64,000 bases of DNA, taken from contig NZ_BMUC01000002.1 of the NCBI RefSeq assembly GCF_014649995.1, forward strand, positions 250,806 to 314,805, written 5' to 3'. Source of the stretch: Streptomyces griseoflavus (lineage in GTDB: Bacteria > Actinomycetota > Actinomycetes > Streptomycetales > Streptomycetaceae). The notes under the pieces are model-generated. The model did no database searches. It worked only from the letters and a program-made list of their open reading frames with translations, and had not been told where the DNA came from. This document shows positions 52,195 through 59,818 of the stretch, piece by piece. The position numbers and the translations under genes were made by a program. Every line of letters begins with the position of its first letter. Positions within the stretch are counted from its first letter, which is position 1.

Positions 52195-53019
52195 CTACGG
52201 GGTGACCGCGAAGTGCCGCAGGATCGCCGCCGCCAGGTCCAGGTCGCCCTCCGTCTTCACCCGGTCCGCCGCCGCGTCCGCCGTCACCCGGCCGCAGGCC
52301 AGGCGGACATACGTCTCCCAGTCGAGGGTGAGGGTGGCGGCGGGGCCGAGGGCGGGGGCCGTTTCGAGGGTGCCGCGGCCCTGGATGTCGACGCGGATCG
52401 TGCGCAGGAACTCCAGCGGACCGTGCACGTCGAGGACCACGGCCGAGCTGCGCGGCGCCTGCGCCTTCTCGGCGACCACACGCGGCAGTTCGGCGAGCAG
52501 CACGTCCCGGGCGACGTGCGCGCCGGGCGAGTCGAGGTTGCCGGGCCGGCGCAGGGCCGTGCGCAGGTCCTGCTCGTGCGCCCACACGTCGAACGCGTGC
52601 CGGCGCATGGCCTCCTCCAGCGTCAGCTCCGTGCCCAGCGGGCCGCGCACCTTGGTGCCCGGGTCACGGCTCTCGTTGCGCAGCTGGCGGTTGCGCCGGA
52701 TGATCATGAGCTCCAGCTCGGAGGTCATCTCCGGCGCCGTGTGGTGGCGGCGCACGTCGACCTGCATCTCCATGTACCGCTGGTGGTCGTTGGTGACGTG
52801 GAACAGGTCGCGCGGCAGGGTGTGGATGGGGCGGGGGTCCCCGTACATCTCGGAGTCGAGGCCGATGACGTGGGAGACGACATCGCGGACCGACCAGCCC
52901 GGGCACGGCGTCCGCCGGTTCCAGTCGGCCTCCGGGAGCGGCTGCACCAGCTCGGATATCGCCTCGATCGAGTGGGTCCAGGCGTCGGCGTAGGGCTGGA
53001 GGGTGGGATGCAGGCTCAC
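52195..53019 (-). CDS. Maleylpyruvate isomerase family mycothiol-dependent enzyme
   Basis: This is a DinB-like helical-bundle protein of 274 residues of the actinobacterial mycothiol-dependent family. The metal-binding His pattern can be seen: CPGWSVRDVVSHVIGLDSEM in the first helices and the paired His of RRHAFDVWAHEQDLR. The C-terminal part (about 190-270) is the MDMPI/SCP-like domain with LTLDWETYVRLACGR. The reaction is unknown; members include isomerases and transferases. Start GTG 53019 has GAGGGG upstream. Confidence 0.88.
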   Translation of the reverse strand: MSLHPTLQPYADAWTHSIEAISELVQPLPEADWNRRTPCPGWSVRDVVSHVIGLDSEMYGDPRPIHTLPRDLFHVTNDHQRYMEMQVDVRRHHTAPEMTSELELMIIRRNRQLRNESRDPGTKVRGPLGTELTLEEAMRRHAFDVWAHEQDLRTALRRPGNLDSPGAHVARDVLLAELPRVVAEKAQAPRSSAVVLDVHGPLEFLRTIRVDIQGRGTLETAPALGPAATLTLDWETYVRLACGRVTADAAADRVKTEGDLDLAAAILRHFAVTP

Positions 53020-53201
53020 GGAACGGGACCCCTCGGCGGTCGGTACACGGGCAGGTGGTGGCGGCGGTGCCAGTGGGCGGTGGCTGCACTGCGTGGGTGT
53101 CTTGGGTCGCTAAGTTACGCTGCGGAGAGGCACCCCGGCAGTGCTTTCGTGTGACGATCGTAGGCCCGTGTGCGCGGGTCGAATGCCAGGACGGTGGTAG
53201 T

Positions 53202-53996
53202 GTGCGCGCTTCCTTGCTCCAAGTCGCCGTGAACGAGGGCGAATCGGTCGATTCGCGTCGGCGTCGGGTGGCCGCGATGGTACGGGATCAGGCCGCGGCC
53301 GATCTCGTGGTGCTCCCGGAGCTGTGGACCACGGGGGCGTTCGCGTACGACGCGTTCGACAGCGAGGCGGAACCGGTCGAGGGGCCGACCTTCGAGGCGA
53401 TGGCCAAGGCCGCGAGCGACGCCGGCGTCTGGCTGCACGCGGGCTCGATCCCCGAGCGCGCCCCGGACGGCACCCTCTACAACACCTCCCTCGTCTTCTC
53501 CCCCTCCGGTGAGCCGGCCGCCTCCTACCGCAAGATCCACCGCTTCGGCTTCGACCAGGGCGAGGCCGTGCTGATGGGGGCGGGCGACGCACTGGTGACG
53601 GTCCGGCTGCCGGAGACCGTGCTCGGCGTGGCGACCTGCTACGACCTCCGCTTCCCCGAACTCTTCCGCGGTCTCGTCGACAGGGGGGCCGAGACCCTCG
53701 TCGTCGCGGCCGGCTGGCCCGAGCGCCGCCGCGCGCACTGGACGCTCCTGGCCCGGGCGCGGGCGGTGGAGAACCAGGCGTTCGTCCTCGCGTGTGCGAC
53801 GGCCGGGACGCACGCCTCGGTTCCGCAGGCGGGTCACTCCCTCGTCGTCGACCCGTGGGGTGAGGTGCTCGCGGAGGCGGGCCCGGACGAAGAGGTCCTG
53901 ACGGTCGACTTCGATCCGGCGACGGTGGCGGGGACCCGGGAGCGCTTCCCGGCCCTCAAGGACCGGGTCCTTGGCCTGGACCGCCCCCGCCGCTGA
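53202..53996 (+). CDS. Carbon-nitrogen hydrolase (nitrilase superfamily, amidase-like)
   Basis: This is a cytoplasmic amide hydrolase of 264 residues. The Glu-Lys-Cys triad is visible: VVLPELWTTG, SYRKIHRFGF and ATCYDLRFPEL. The closest functional types are omega-amidase or deaminated-glutathione amidase (Nit), judged from the RFPEL context, but the substrate is not fixed by sequence. GTG 53202 is taken as start because homology begins there (RASLLQVAVNEGES); the frame is open upstream but unlike the family. Confidence 0.9.
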   Translation: MRASLLQVAVNEGESVDSRRRRVAAMVRDQAAADLVVLPELWTTGAFAYDAFDSEAEPVEGPTFEAMAKAASDAGVWLHAGSIPERAPDGTLYNTSLVFSPSGEPAASYRKIHRFGFDQGEAVLMGAGDALVTVRLPETVLGVATCYDLRFPELFRGLVDRGAETLVVAAGWPERRRAHWTLLARARAVENQAFVLACATAGTHASVPQAGHSLVVDPWGEVLAEAGPDEEVLTVDFDPATVAGTRERFPALKDRVLGLDRPRR

Positions 53997-54021
53997 CCCC
54001 GCGGACGGGCGGGGACACCCC

Positions 54022-54516
54022 CTAGTCCCCGCGTTCCTTCTCCGCCAGGTGGATCACGCACACCGCGACCGCGATCAGCAGCGCCGGGTCGGCGTCCTCC
54101 CGTACGACGTCGACGCCGTAGGTGTCGCGGAGGGTCAGCCACCGGCGTGAGATCACGGCGAGCAGCTCGCCGTCGTACTCGACGGCGAACTCCCGGTCGA
54201 GGACACGGCCGCTGACGTCGAGTTCGGTGCTGCCGTCCGCCAGGGCCACCCGGTAGTGGTTGCGCAGCAGCGACAGCCGTTTGCGCCGGACGGTCGCGAG
54301 CGGCTCGTCACCGCGCTCGATCACCATCGTGTCCCGCAGGGCGAACATCTTCCGGCGGATGTCGATGAGCACCCGCCCCTCGGTGTCCTTCAGTTCGAAG
54401 GTGTCCCGCAGCCGCAGGGCCTTGCCGTCGACGAGGAAGACCCTGTTCCCCCGCTCGTCCTCGATCCAGTAGTCGTCACCGATTCCCAGGATCCGGTCCC
54501 GCACGAGAAATCTCAT
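54022..54516 (-). CDS. LURP-one-related (scramblase-like) protein
   Basis: A 164-residue protein with the tubby-like beta-barrel fold of the LOR/phospholipid-scramblase superfamily. Alternating short strands are evident (YWIEDERGNRVFLVDGKALR, FELKDTEGRVLIDIRRKM, MVIERGDEPLATVRRKRL, FAVEYDGELLAVISRRW) with a hydrophobic C-terminal helix (LLIAVAVCVIHLA). ATG 54516 starts at MRFLVRDRI, where the family begins; the open frame upstream is not conserved-looking. Function in bacteria is unknown. It converges with the hydrolase gene. Confidence 0.88.
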   Translation of the reverse strand: MRFLVRDRILGIGDDYWIEDERGNRVFLVDGKALRLRDTFELKDTEGRVLIDIRRKMFALRDTMVIERGDEPLATVRRKRLSLLRNHYRVALADGSTELDVSGRVLDREFAVEYDGELLAVISRRWLTLRDTYGVDVVREDADPALLIAVAVCVIHLAEKERGD

Positions 54517-54592
54517 GCATCCAGCACTTCCCCGTGCCCGGCGCCGAAACGCCGCCGGTAGGCCGACGGGCTGACTCGCGCCGCGCAGCGGT

Positions 54593-54625
54593 GAGGGCAC
54601 GGGGGACGTGTCCTCCCGTGCCCTC
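54593..54625 (-). terminator. Terminator of DUF6458 gene
   Basis: An 11-bp stem, GAGGGCACGGG with CCCGTGCCCTC, and an 11-nt loop, 30 nt past the stop codon. Confidence 0.7.
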
Positions 54626-54654
54626 GACGTGGACCCCGGCGCCGGGGGCGCCGG

Positions 54655-54906
54655 TCAGACCCCGTACCCGTCGCTGTAGCCGTCCCGCGTGCGAGGACGG
54701 GCGGGGTCCTCGACGACCGGCGTGGCGGGTGGTACGACGACCCGCCGCCGCCGGGCGATGCTGCTGAAGGTCGCGACGCCGATCAGACCGACGATCATGA
54801 AGATGATGCCGACCAGGTCAAGGTTGACACCCTGCATGTCCCAGTCGGTCGCGAACGTGAGGATTGCTCCCACGGCGATGAGGATGATGCATCCGCCGAG
54901 GCCCAT
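54655..54906 (-). CDS. DUF6458 family small membrane protein
   Basis: An 83-residue protein with two hydrophobic helices (GGCIILIAVGAILTFA and LVGIIFMIVGLIGVATF), separated by the conserved polar turn TDWDMQGVNLD, and a basic C-terminal tail (ARRRRVVVPP). The start ATG 54906 has GGGAGG about 8 nt upstream. Widespread in actinobacteria, with no known function. Confidence 0.9.
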   Translation of the reverse strand: MGLGGCIILIAVGAILTFATDWDMQGVNLDLVGIIFMIVGLIGVATFSSIARRRRVVVPPATPVVEDPARPRTRDGYSDGYGV

Positions 54907-54993
54907 GAGTGTCGCCTCCCTGTCCGGTGTCTCCGGTGTGCACCGGGTACCCGGGCGGACGGCTCCCATGCGCCTTTCGCCGACGGGGGTTGA

Positions 54994-56292
54994 CTAGTCC
55001 TCAAGAAACGCCACGAGGGCGTTCGCCAGCAGGTACGGGTCCTTCGCGCCGCACAGTTCGCGGGCGCTGTGCATCGACAGGATGGCCACGCCGATGTCGA
55101 CGGTCCGGATGCCGTGCCGTGCCGCCGTGATCGGGCCGATCGTGGTGCCGCACGGCATCGCGTTGTTGGAGACGAACGTCTGGAAGGGGACGCCCGCCTT
55201 CTCGCAGGCCGCCGCGAACACCGCTCGTCCCGAACCGTCGGTGGCGTACCGGTTGTTGACGTTGACCTTGAGGATGGGGCCGCCGTCGACGCGCGGGTGG
55301 TGCGTCGGGTCGTGCCGCTCCGCGTAGTTGGGGTGGACGGCGTGGCCGGTGTCGGAGGACAGGCAGACGGTGGCCGCGAAGGCGCGCGCCCGGTCCTCGT
55401 AACTGCCGCCGCGCGCGAACACCGAGCGTTCCAGGACGCCGCCGAGCAGCGGGCCGTCCGCGCCGGTGTCGGACTGGGACCCGTTCTCCTCGTGGTCGAA
55501 CGCGGCGAGGACGGGGATGTGGGACAGGGCGGATCCCTGGCCCGCCACCGCCGCCAGCGCGGCCGTACCGGCGTGCACGGAGAGCAGGTTGTCCATCCGC
55601 GGGCCCGCCACCAGCTCGCGGTCGCGGCCCAGGTAGGCGGGCGGTTCGACGGGGTGGACCATCAGGTCCCAGCCCGTCACCTCGCCGGACGGGAGACCGG
55701 CGGTCTCCTCCAGGAAGGCGATGAGGTCGCCGTCGCGGACGTCGTCGCCCATGCCCCAGACCGGCTGCATGTGCCGCTGCTTGTCGAGCTTCAGGCCGTC
55801 GGCGTTGACCGAGCGGTCCAGGTGGATGGCGAGCTGGGGGACGCGCAGCAGCGGACGGTCGACGTCGACGAGGCGGGTGGTGCCGTCCCGCAGGGAGAGC
55901 CGGCCGGCCAGGCCCAGGTCGCGGTCGAGCCAGGAGTTGAGCAGCGGACCGCCGTAGATCTCCACGGCCACCTGGCGCCAGCCGTGCGCCCCGCTGTCGG
56001 GGCGGGGCTTGACGCGCAGGGTGGGGGAGTCGGTGTGCGCGCCGACGATCCGGAAGGGGGTGTGCGCGGGGGCGCCCTCGGGGACGTACCAGGCGATGAT
56101 CGCACCGCCGCGCAGCACGTACTTGCCGCCGGTGGTCCCGTCCCAGGCGTCCGTCTCCGCGACCTGCCGGAAGCCCGCCTTCTCCAGCCGCTCGGCGGCG
56201 TTCGCCACCGAGTGGTACGGCGTGGGGCTCGTCGCCAGGAAGGACATCAGGTCGTCGGTGTGACCGCGATCGAAGCGGGGGGGTTCGCTCAT
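54994..56292 (-). CDS. M18 family aminopeptidase
   Basis: This is a cytoplasmic, zinc-dependent aspartyl/acidic aminopeptidase forming dodecamers. It has 432 residues. Metal and catalytic residues are visible: GAHTDSPTLRVKP, DNLLSVHAG, FDHEENGSQSDTGAD, SSDTGHAVHPNYAERHDP and the final His in LSMHSARELCG. The start is ATG 56292. The length is standard for bacterial M18 enzymes. Confidence 0.96.
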   Translation of the reverse strand: MSEPPRFDRGHTDDLMSFLATSPTPYHSVANAAERLEKAGFRQVAETDAWDGTTGGKYVLRGGAIIAWYVPEGAPAHTPFRIVGAHTDSPTLRVKPRPDSGAHGWRQVAVEIYGGPLLNSWLDRDLGLAGRLSLRDGTTRLVDVDRPLLRVPQLAIHLDRSVNADGLKLDKQRHMQPVWGMGDDVRDGDLIAFLEETAGLPSGEVTGWDLMVHPVEPPAYLGRDRELVAGPRMDNLLSVHAGTAALAAVAGQGSALSHIPVLAAFDHEENGSQSDTGADGPLLGGVLERSVFARGGSYEDRARAFAATVCLSSDTGHAVHPNYAERHDPTHHPRVDGGPILKVNVNNRYATDGSGRAVFAAACEKAGVPFQTFVSNNAMPCGTTIGPITAARHGIRTVDIGVAILSMHSARELCGAKDPYLLANALVAFLED

Positions 56293-56311
56293 GGGTTCAC
56301 CATAACGAGGG

Positions 56312-56347
56312 CGAGGGCCCGCCCCCCTGTGCGGGAGCGGGCCCTCG
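56312..56347 (-). terminator. Terminator of acyl-CoA dehydrogenase gene
   Basis: A perfect 11-bp stem, CGAGGGCCCGC with GCGGGCCCTCG, and a 14-nt loop, between the acyl-CoA dehydrogenase stop and the aminopeptidase start. Confidence 0.75.
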
Positions 56348-56379
56348 GACCGTCCGGGACGGGTCTGTACGGGGTCGTC

Positions 56380-58206
56380 CTAGAACGCCGCCTCGTCCAG
56401 TTCCATCAGGTCCAGGCCGACACCCTCGGCGACCTTGCGGGCCAGGGTGACGCCCGGGAGGACGTTCGCCGCGAAGAACTTCGCCGCGGCGATCTTGCCG
56501 GTGTAGAACGCCTTGTCCTTGGCGGAGGCCGTGGCGAGCTTCTCGGCGGCGACCGCGGCGCCCCGCAGCAGCAGGTAGCCGACGACGACGTCGCCGGAGG
56601 CCATCAGCAGGCGGGTGGTGTTGAGGCCCACCTTGTAGATGTTCTTGACGTCCTGCTCGGTGGCCGCGAGGTCGGTGAGCATCAGGCCGACGACGGCCTC
56701 CAGCTCGACGGCCGCCTTCGCCAGGTGCTCGCGGGCGCCCGCCAGCTCCTCGCCGCCCTCACCGACCGCCAGGAACTTCTTGATCTCCTCGGCGAGCGAG
56801 TTCAGGGCGGCGCCCTGGTTGCGGACGATCTTCCGGAAGAAGAAGTCCTGGCCCTGGATGGCGGTGGTGCCCTCGTACAGGGTGTCGATCTTGGAGTCCC
56901 GGATGTACTGCTCGATCGGGTACTCCTGCAGGAAGCCCGAGCCGCCGAAGGTCTGCAGCGACTGGGCGAGCTGCTCGTAGCCCTTCTCCGAGCCGTAGCC
57001 CTTGACGATGGGCAGGAGCAGGTCGTTGAGCGCGTTCTCGGCGGAGACGTCCTCGCCCGCGGCCTCCTTGACCGCGATGGTGTCCTGGACGGACGCGGTG
57101 TAGAGGACGAGGGCGCGCATGCCCTCCGCGTACGCCTTCTGCGTCATCAGCGAGCGGCGCACGTCGGGGTGGTGCGTGATGGTGACCTTGGGCGCCTTCT
57201 TGTCCATGAAGTTGGCCAGGTCGGGACCCTGGACGCGCTCCTTGGCGTACTCGAGGGCGTTCAGGTAGCCCGTGGAGAGCGTGGAGATCGCCTTCGTGCC
57301 GACCATCATGCGGGCGAACTCGATGATGCGGAACATCTGGCGGATGCCGTCGTGCTTGTCGCCGATCAGCCAGCCCTTGGCGGGGTGCCGGTCGCCGAAG
57401 GTCATCTCGCAGGTGTTGGACGCCTTCAGGCCCATCTTGTGCTCGACGTTCGTGGCGTACACGCCGTTGCGCTCGCCCAGCTCGCCGGTCTCGAAGTCGA
57501 AGTGGTACTTGGGGACGAGGAAGAGCGACAGGCCCTTGGTGCCGGGGCCGGCGCCCTCGGGGCGGGCCAGCACGTAGTGGAGGATGTTCTTCGACATGTC
57601 GTGCTCACCGGAGGTGATGAACCGCTTCACGCCCTCGATGTGCCAGGAGCCGTCCTCCTGCTGCACGGCCTTGGTGCGGCCGGCGCCCACGTCCGAGCCG
57701 GCGTCCGGCTCGGTGAGGACCATGGTGGAGCCCCACTGCTTCTCGACGGCGATCTGCGCGATCTTCTTCTGGACGTCGTTGCCCTCGTTGTAGAGGATCC
57801 CGGCGAAGGCGGGGCCGGAGGAGTACATCCACACGGCCGGGTTCGCGCCGAGCACCAGCTCGCCGTACGCCCAGACCAGCGACGGCGGGGCGGTGGTGCC
57901 GCCGACGCCCTCGGGCAGGCCCAGGCGCCAGTACTCGGAGTCCATGAAGGCCTGGTAGCTCTTCTTGAAGGACGCGGGCACCGGAGCGGTACCGGTCTCC
58001 GGGTCGAAGACCGGCGGGTTGCGGTCGGCGTCGGTGAAGGACTCCGCCAGCTCGTTCTCCGCGAGCCGGGCCAGCTCGTCGAGGATGCTCTTCGCGGTCT
58101 CGACGTCCATCTCCTGGAACGGGCCGGTGCCGTACAGCTTGTCGCGCCCGAGTACTTCGAAGAGGTTGAACTCGATGTCGCGGAGATTGGACTTGTAGTG
58201 CCCCAT
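56380..58206 (-). CDS. Acyl-CoA dehydrogenase, long (FadE5/AidB-like) type
   Basis: This is a FAD enzyme introducing a 2,3 double bond into acyl-CoA. It has 608 residues, longer than classic 380-residue dehydrogenases. An N-terminal extension ([21 protein letters not shown]) precedes the standard domains: [20 protein letters not shown] (FAD/substrate), [12 protein letters not shown], and [20 protein letters not shown] with the catalytic Glu. A C-terminal helical domain follows. ATG 58206 is the start, with CGGAG 8 nt upstream. It is monocistronic. Substrate chain length cannot be read. Confidence 0.95.
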   Translation of the reverse strand: MGHYKSNLRDIEFNLFEVLGRDKLYGTGPFQEMDVETAKSILDELARLAENELAESFTDADRNPPVFDPETGTAPVPASFKKSYQAFMDSEYWRLGLPEGVGGTTAPPSLVWAYGELVLGANPAVWMYSSGPAFAGILYNEGNDVQKKIAQIAVEKQWGSTMVLTEPDAGSDVGAGRTKAVQQEDGSWHIEGVKRFITSGEHDMSKNILHYVLARPEGAGPGTKGLSLFLVPKYHFDFETGELGERNGVYATNVEHKMGLKASNTCEMTFGDRHPAKGWLIGDKHDGIRQMFRIIEFARMMVGTKAISTLSTGYLNALEYAKERVQGPDLANFMDKKAPKVTITHHPDVRRSLMTQKAYAEGMRALVLYTASVQDTIAVKEAAGEDVSAENALNDLLLPIVKGYGSEKGYEQLAQSLQTFGGSGFLQEYPIEQYIRDSKIDTLYEGTTAIQGQDFFFRKIVRNQGAALNSLAEEIKKFLAVGEGGEELAGAREHLAKAAVELEAVVGLMLTDLAATEQDVKNIYKVGLNTTRLLMASGDVVVGYLLLRGAAVAAEKLATASAKDKAFYTGKIAAAKFFAANVLPGVTLARKVAEGVGLDLMELDEAAF

Positions 58207-58355
58207 GGCGACTGCTCCGTAAGAGAGAGATCGGCGAGGCACTGTCTCCTCGCACTAGTACACGTACCAACAGGTAACTCCGATGATGCTACCCGTGGGT
58301 AATAAGAAGCAACCCCGATCCGGACATCTGTGACTCAGCCCTCCCGCGGGGTCGT

Positions 58356-58361
58356 TAGTCT
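58356..58361 (+). promoter_or_regulatory. Putative -10 element of a leaderless SseB-like gene
   Basis: TAGTCT ends 7 nt before ATG 58369, with no ribosome-binding site between. Confidence 0.45.
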
Positions 58362-58368
58362 GTGCGGC

Positions 58369-58833
58369 ATGTACGGCTACGACCAGAGCGCGGGGACCCA
58401 GCAGGGCTACGTTCCGCCGCAGCAGCAGATGCCGGGCGGGTACGGGCAGCAGGCGCCGCTGTACCCCGAGCCGTCCGCGCCGTCGCTCGCCGACGCCGTG
58501 CGCGCGTTCACCACGGGCCAGATGGCGGCCGAGGACTTCCAGCAGATCTTCGCCACGTCCAAGGTCTACTGCCCGCGCGGTGACAACCCCGGCTTCCTCG
58601 CCCTGCACAACACCCAGCAGCCGGTTATCCCGATGTTCACCTCGCTCAAGGAGCTGCGGCGGTACGCGGGCAAGGAGTCCAAGTACTTCGTGATCACCGG
58701 CGCCGAGGTGATCGACCTGCTGCCGACCGGCTACGGCTTCGTGCTCGACATGGAGGGTGAGCACCGGATGGTGTTCGACGCGAAGGCCGTGGAGCAGATG
58801 GTCGAGTTCGCCATGCGCCGGATGTACGGCTGA
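58369..58833 (+). CDS. SseB-family protein
   Basis: A 154-residue cytoplasmic protein. The first 40 residues are Gln/Gly/Pro/Tyr-rich (YGYDQSAGTQQGYVPPQQQ). The rest is an SseB N-terminal-type domain with VYCPRGDNPGFLALHNTQQP, IPMFTSLKELRRYAG and YGFVLDMEGEHRMVFDA. Its role is unknown. ATG 58369 is 7 nt after TAGTCT and is probably leaderless. A perfect 28-nt palindromic terminator follows. Confidence 0.88.
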   Translation: MYGYDQSAGTQQGYVPPQQQMPGGYGQQAPLYPEPSAPSLADAVRAFTTGQMAAEDFQQIFATSKVYCPRGDNPGFLALHNTQQPVIPMFTSLKELRRYAGKESKYFVITGAEVIDLLPTGYGFVLDMEGEHRMVFDAKAVEQMVEFAMRRMYG

Positions 58834-58860
58834 AGCCGCCGGCCTTGTCACTCCCCAGCG

Positions 58861-58888
58861 GAGCCCGGAGGGAATTCCCTCCGGGCTC
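58861..58888 (+). terminator. Terminator of SseB-like gene
   Basis: An uninterrupted 28-nt palindrome, GAGCCCGGAGGGAA with TTCCCTCCGGGCTC, 27 nt past the stop. Confidence 0.8.
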
Positions 58889-58908
58889 TCTGTGTTCCGG
58901 GTGGCAAG

Positions 58909-59658
58909 ATGTTCAACGCTCAACTAAACTGGGCGTACCCGAGGAGGTACATCGACGGGATCTTCGACCACCAGGACTCCAACGGCGGTGGCGGCACCAT
59001 CACCAACGGCGACACCCAGTGGATGACGGCAGGCAGCGGTCTGCTGCACATCGAGGCGCCGCCGGAGCAGCTCGTCATGTCCGGCGGGCTCTTCCACGGG
59101 CTCCAGCTGTGGGTGAACCTCCCCGCCAAGGACAAGATGATGGCGCCGCGCTACCAGGACATCCGCAGCGGCAGCGTCCAGCTGCTCACCTCCCCCGACG
59201 GCGGCGCCCTGCTGCGGGTCATCGCCGGTGACCTGGACGGTCACGAGGGACCCGGCATCACGCACACGCCGATCACCATGGTCCACGCGACGCTGGCGCC
59301 CGGCGCCGAGGTCACCCTGCCCTGGCGGGAGGACTTCAACGGCCTGGCGTACGTCATGGCCGGGCGCGGGTCGGTCGGTGCCGAGCGGCGTCCGGTCCAC
59401 CTCGGCCAGACCGCGGTCTTCGGCGCCGGATCCTCGCTGACCGTCCGCGCGGACGAGAAGCAGGACTCGCACACCCCGGACCTGGAGGTCGTCCTCCTCG
59501 GCGGCCGGCCCATCCGTGAGCCGATGGCGCACTACGGGCCGTTCGTGATGAACACCCGGGAAGAACTCCAGCAGGCGTTCGAGGACTTCCAGAAGGGCCG
59601 GCTGGGCACGGTCCCGGCCGTGCACGGGATGTCGGAGAAGGGCCCGCGGGAGGCCTGA
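58909..59658 (+). CDS. Pirin-family protein lacking its N-terminal metal-binding segment
   Basis: This is a cupin-superfamily pirin, a group including quercetin 2,3-dioxygenases and redox-linked regulators. As read it has 249 residues. From IDGIFDHQDSNGGGG onward it is a clear pirin (GDTQWMTAGSGLLHIEAPPE, LFHGLQLWVNLPAKDKM, and a C-terminal cupin half to GPFVMNTREELQQAFEDF). Normal pirins begin about 80-90 residues earlier and carry HPHRGFETVTY with two metal-binding His just before this point. Here a strong ribosome-binding site (GAGGAGGT, 58941-58948) leads straight into codons ATC GAC GGG with no start codon, and the only upstream ATG (58909) adds 14 unrelated residues. A deletion is inferred, so this is probably a pseudogene. 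Confidence 0.75.
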   Translation: MFNAQLNWAYPRRYIDGIFDHQDSNGGGGTITNGDTQWMTAGSGLLHIEAPPEQLVMSGGLFHGLQLWVNLPAKDKMMAPRYQDIRSGSVQLLTSPDGGALLRVIAGDLDGHEGPGITHTPITMVHATLAPGAEVTLPWREDFNGLAYVMAGRGSVGAERRPVHLGQTAVFGAGSSLTVRADEKQDSHTPDLEVVLLGGRPIREPMAHYGPFVMNTREELQQAFEDFQKGRLGTVPAVHGMSEKGPREA

Positions 59659-59718
59659 CCGGCGGCCCCGCCCCCGGTGAGGACGACGCCCGGGGGCCGG
59701 CCGCGACCCGCGGTGATC

Positions 59719-59758
59719 CCGGCCGCGGGCGGACGCGACGACGTCCGCCCGCGGCCGG
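59719..59758. terminator. Bidirectional terminator between pirin and SpoIIE-type phosphatase genes
   Basis: A perfect 17-bp stem, CCGGCCGCGGGCGGACG with CGTCCGCCCGCGGCCGG, and a 6-nt loop, between convergent genes. Confidence 0.85.
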
Positions 59759-59818
59759 ACGGCTGCCGGGGCGCGGGAAGGGCTCGTGGCGGTGGCGGGA
59801 GGGGGCCGGGGCCGCGCG

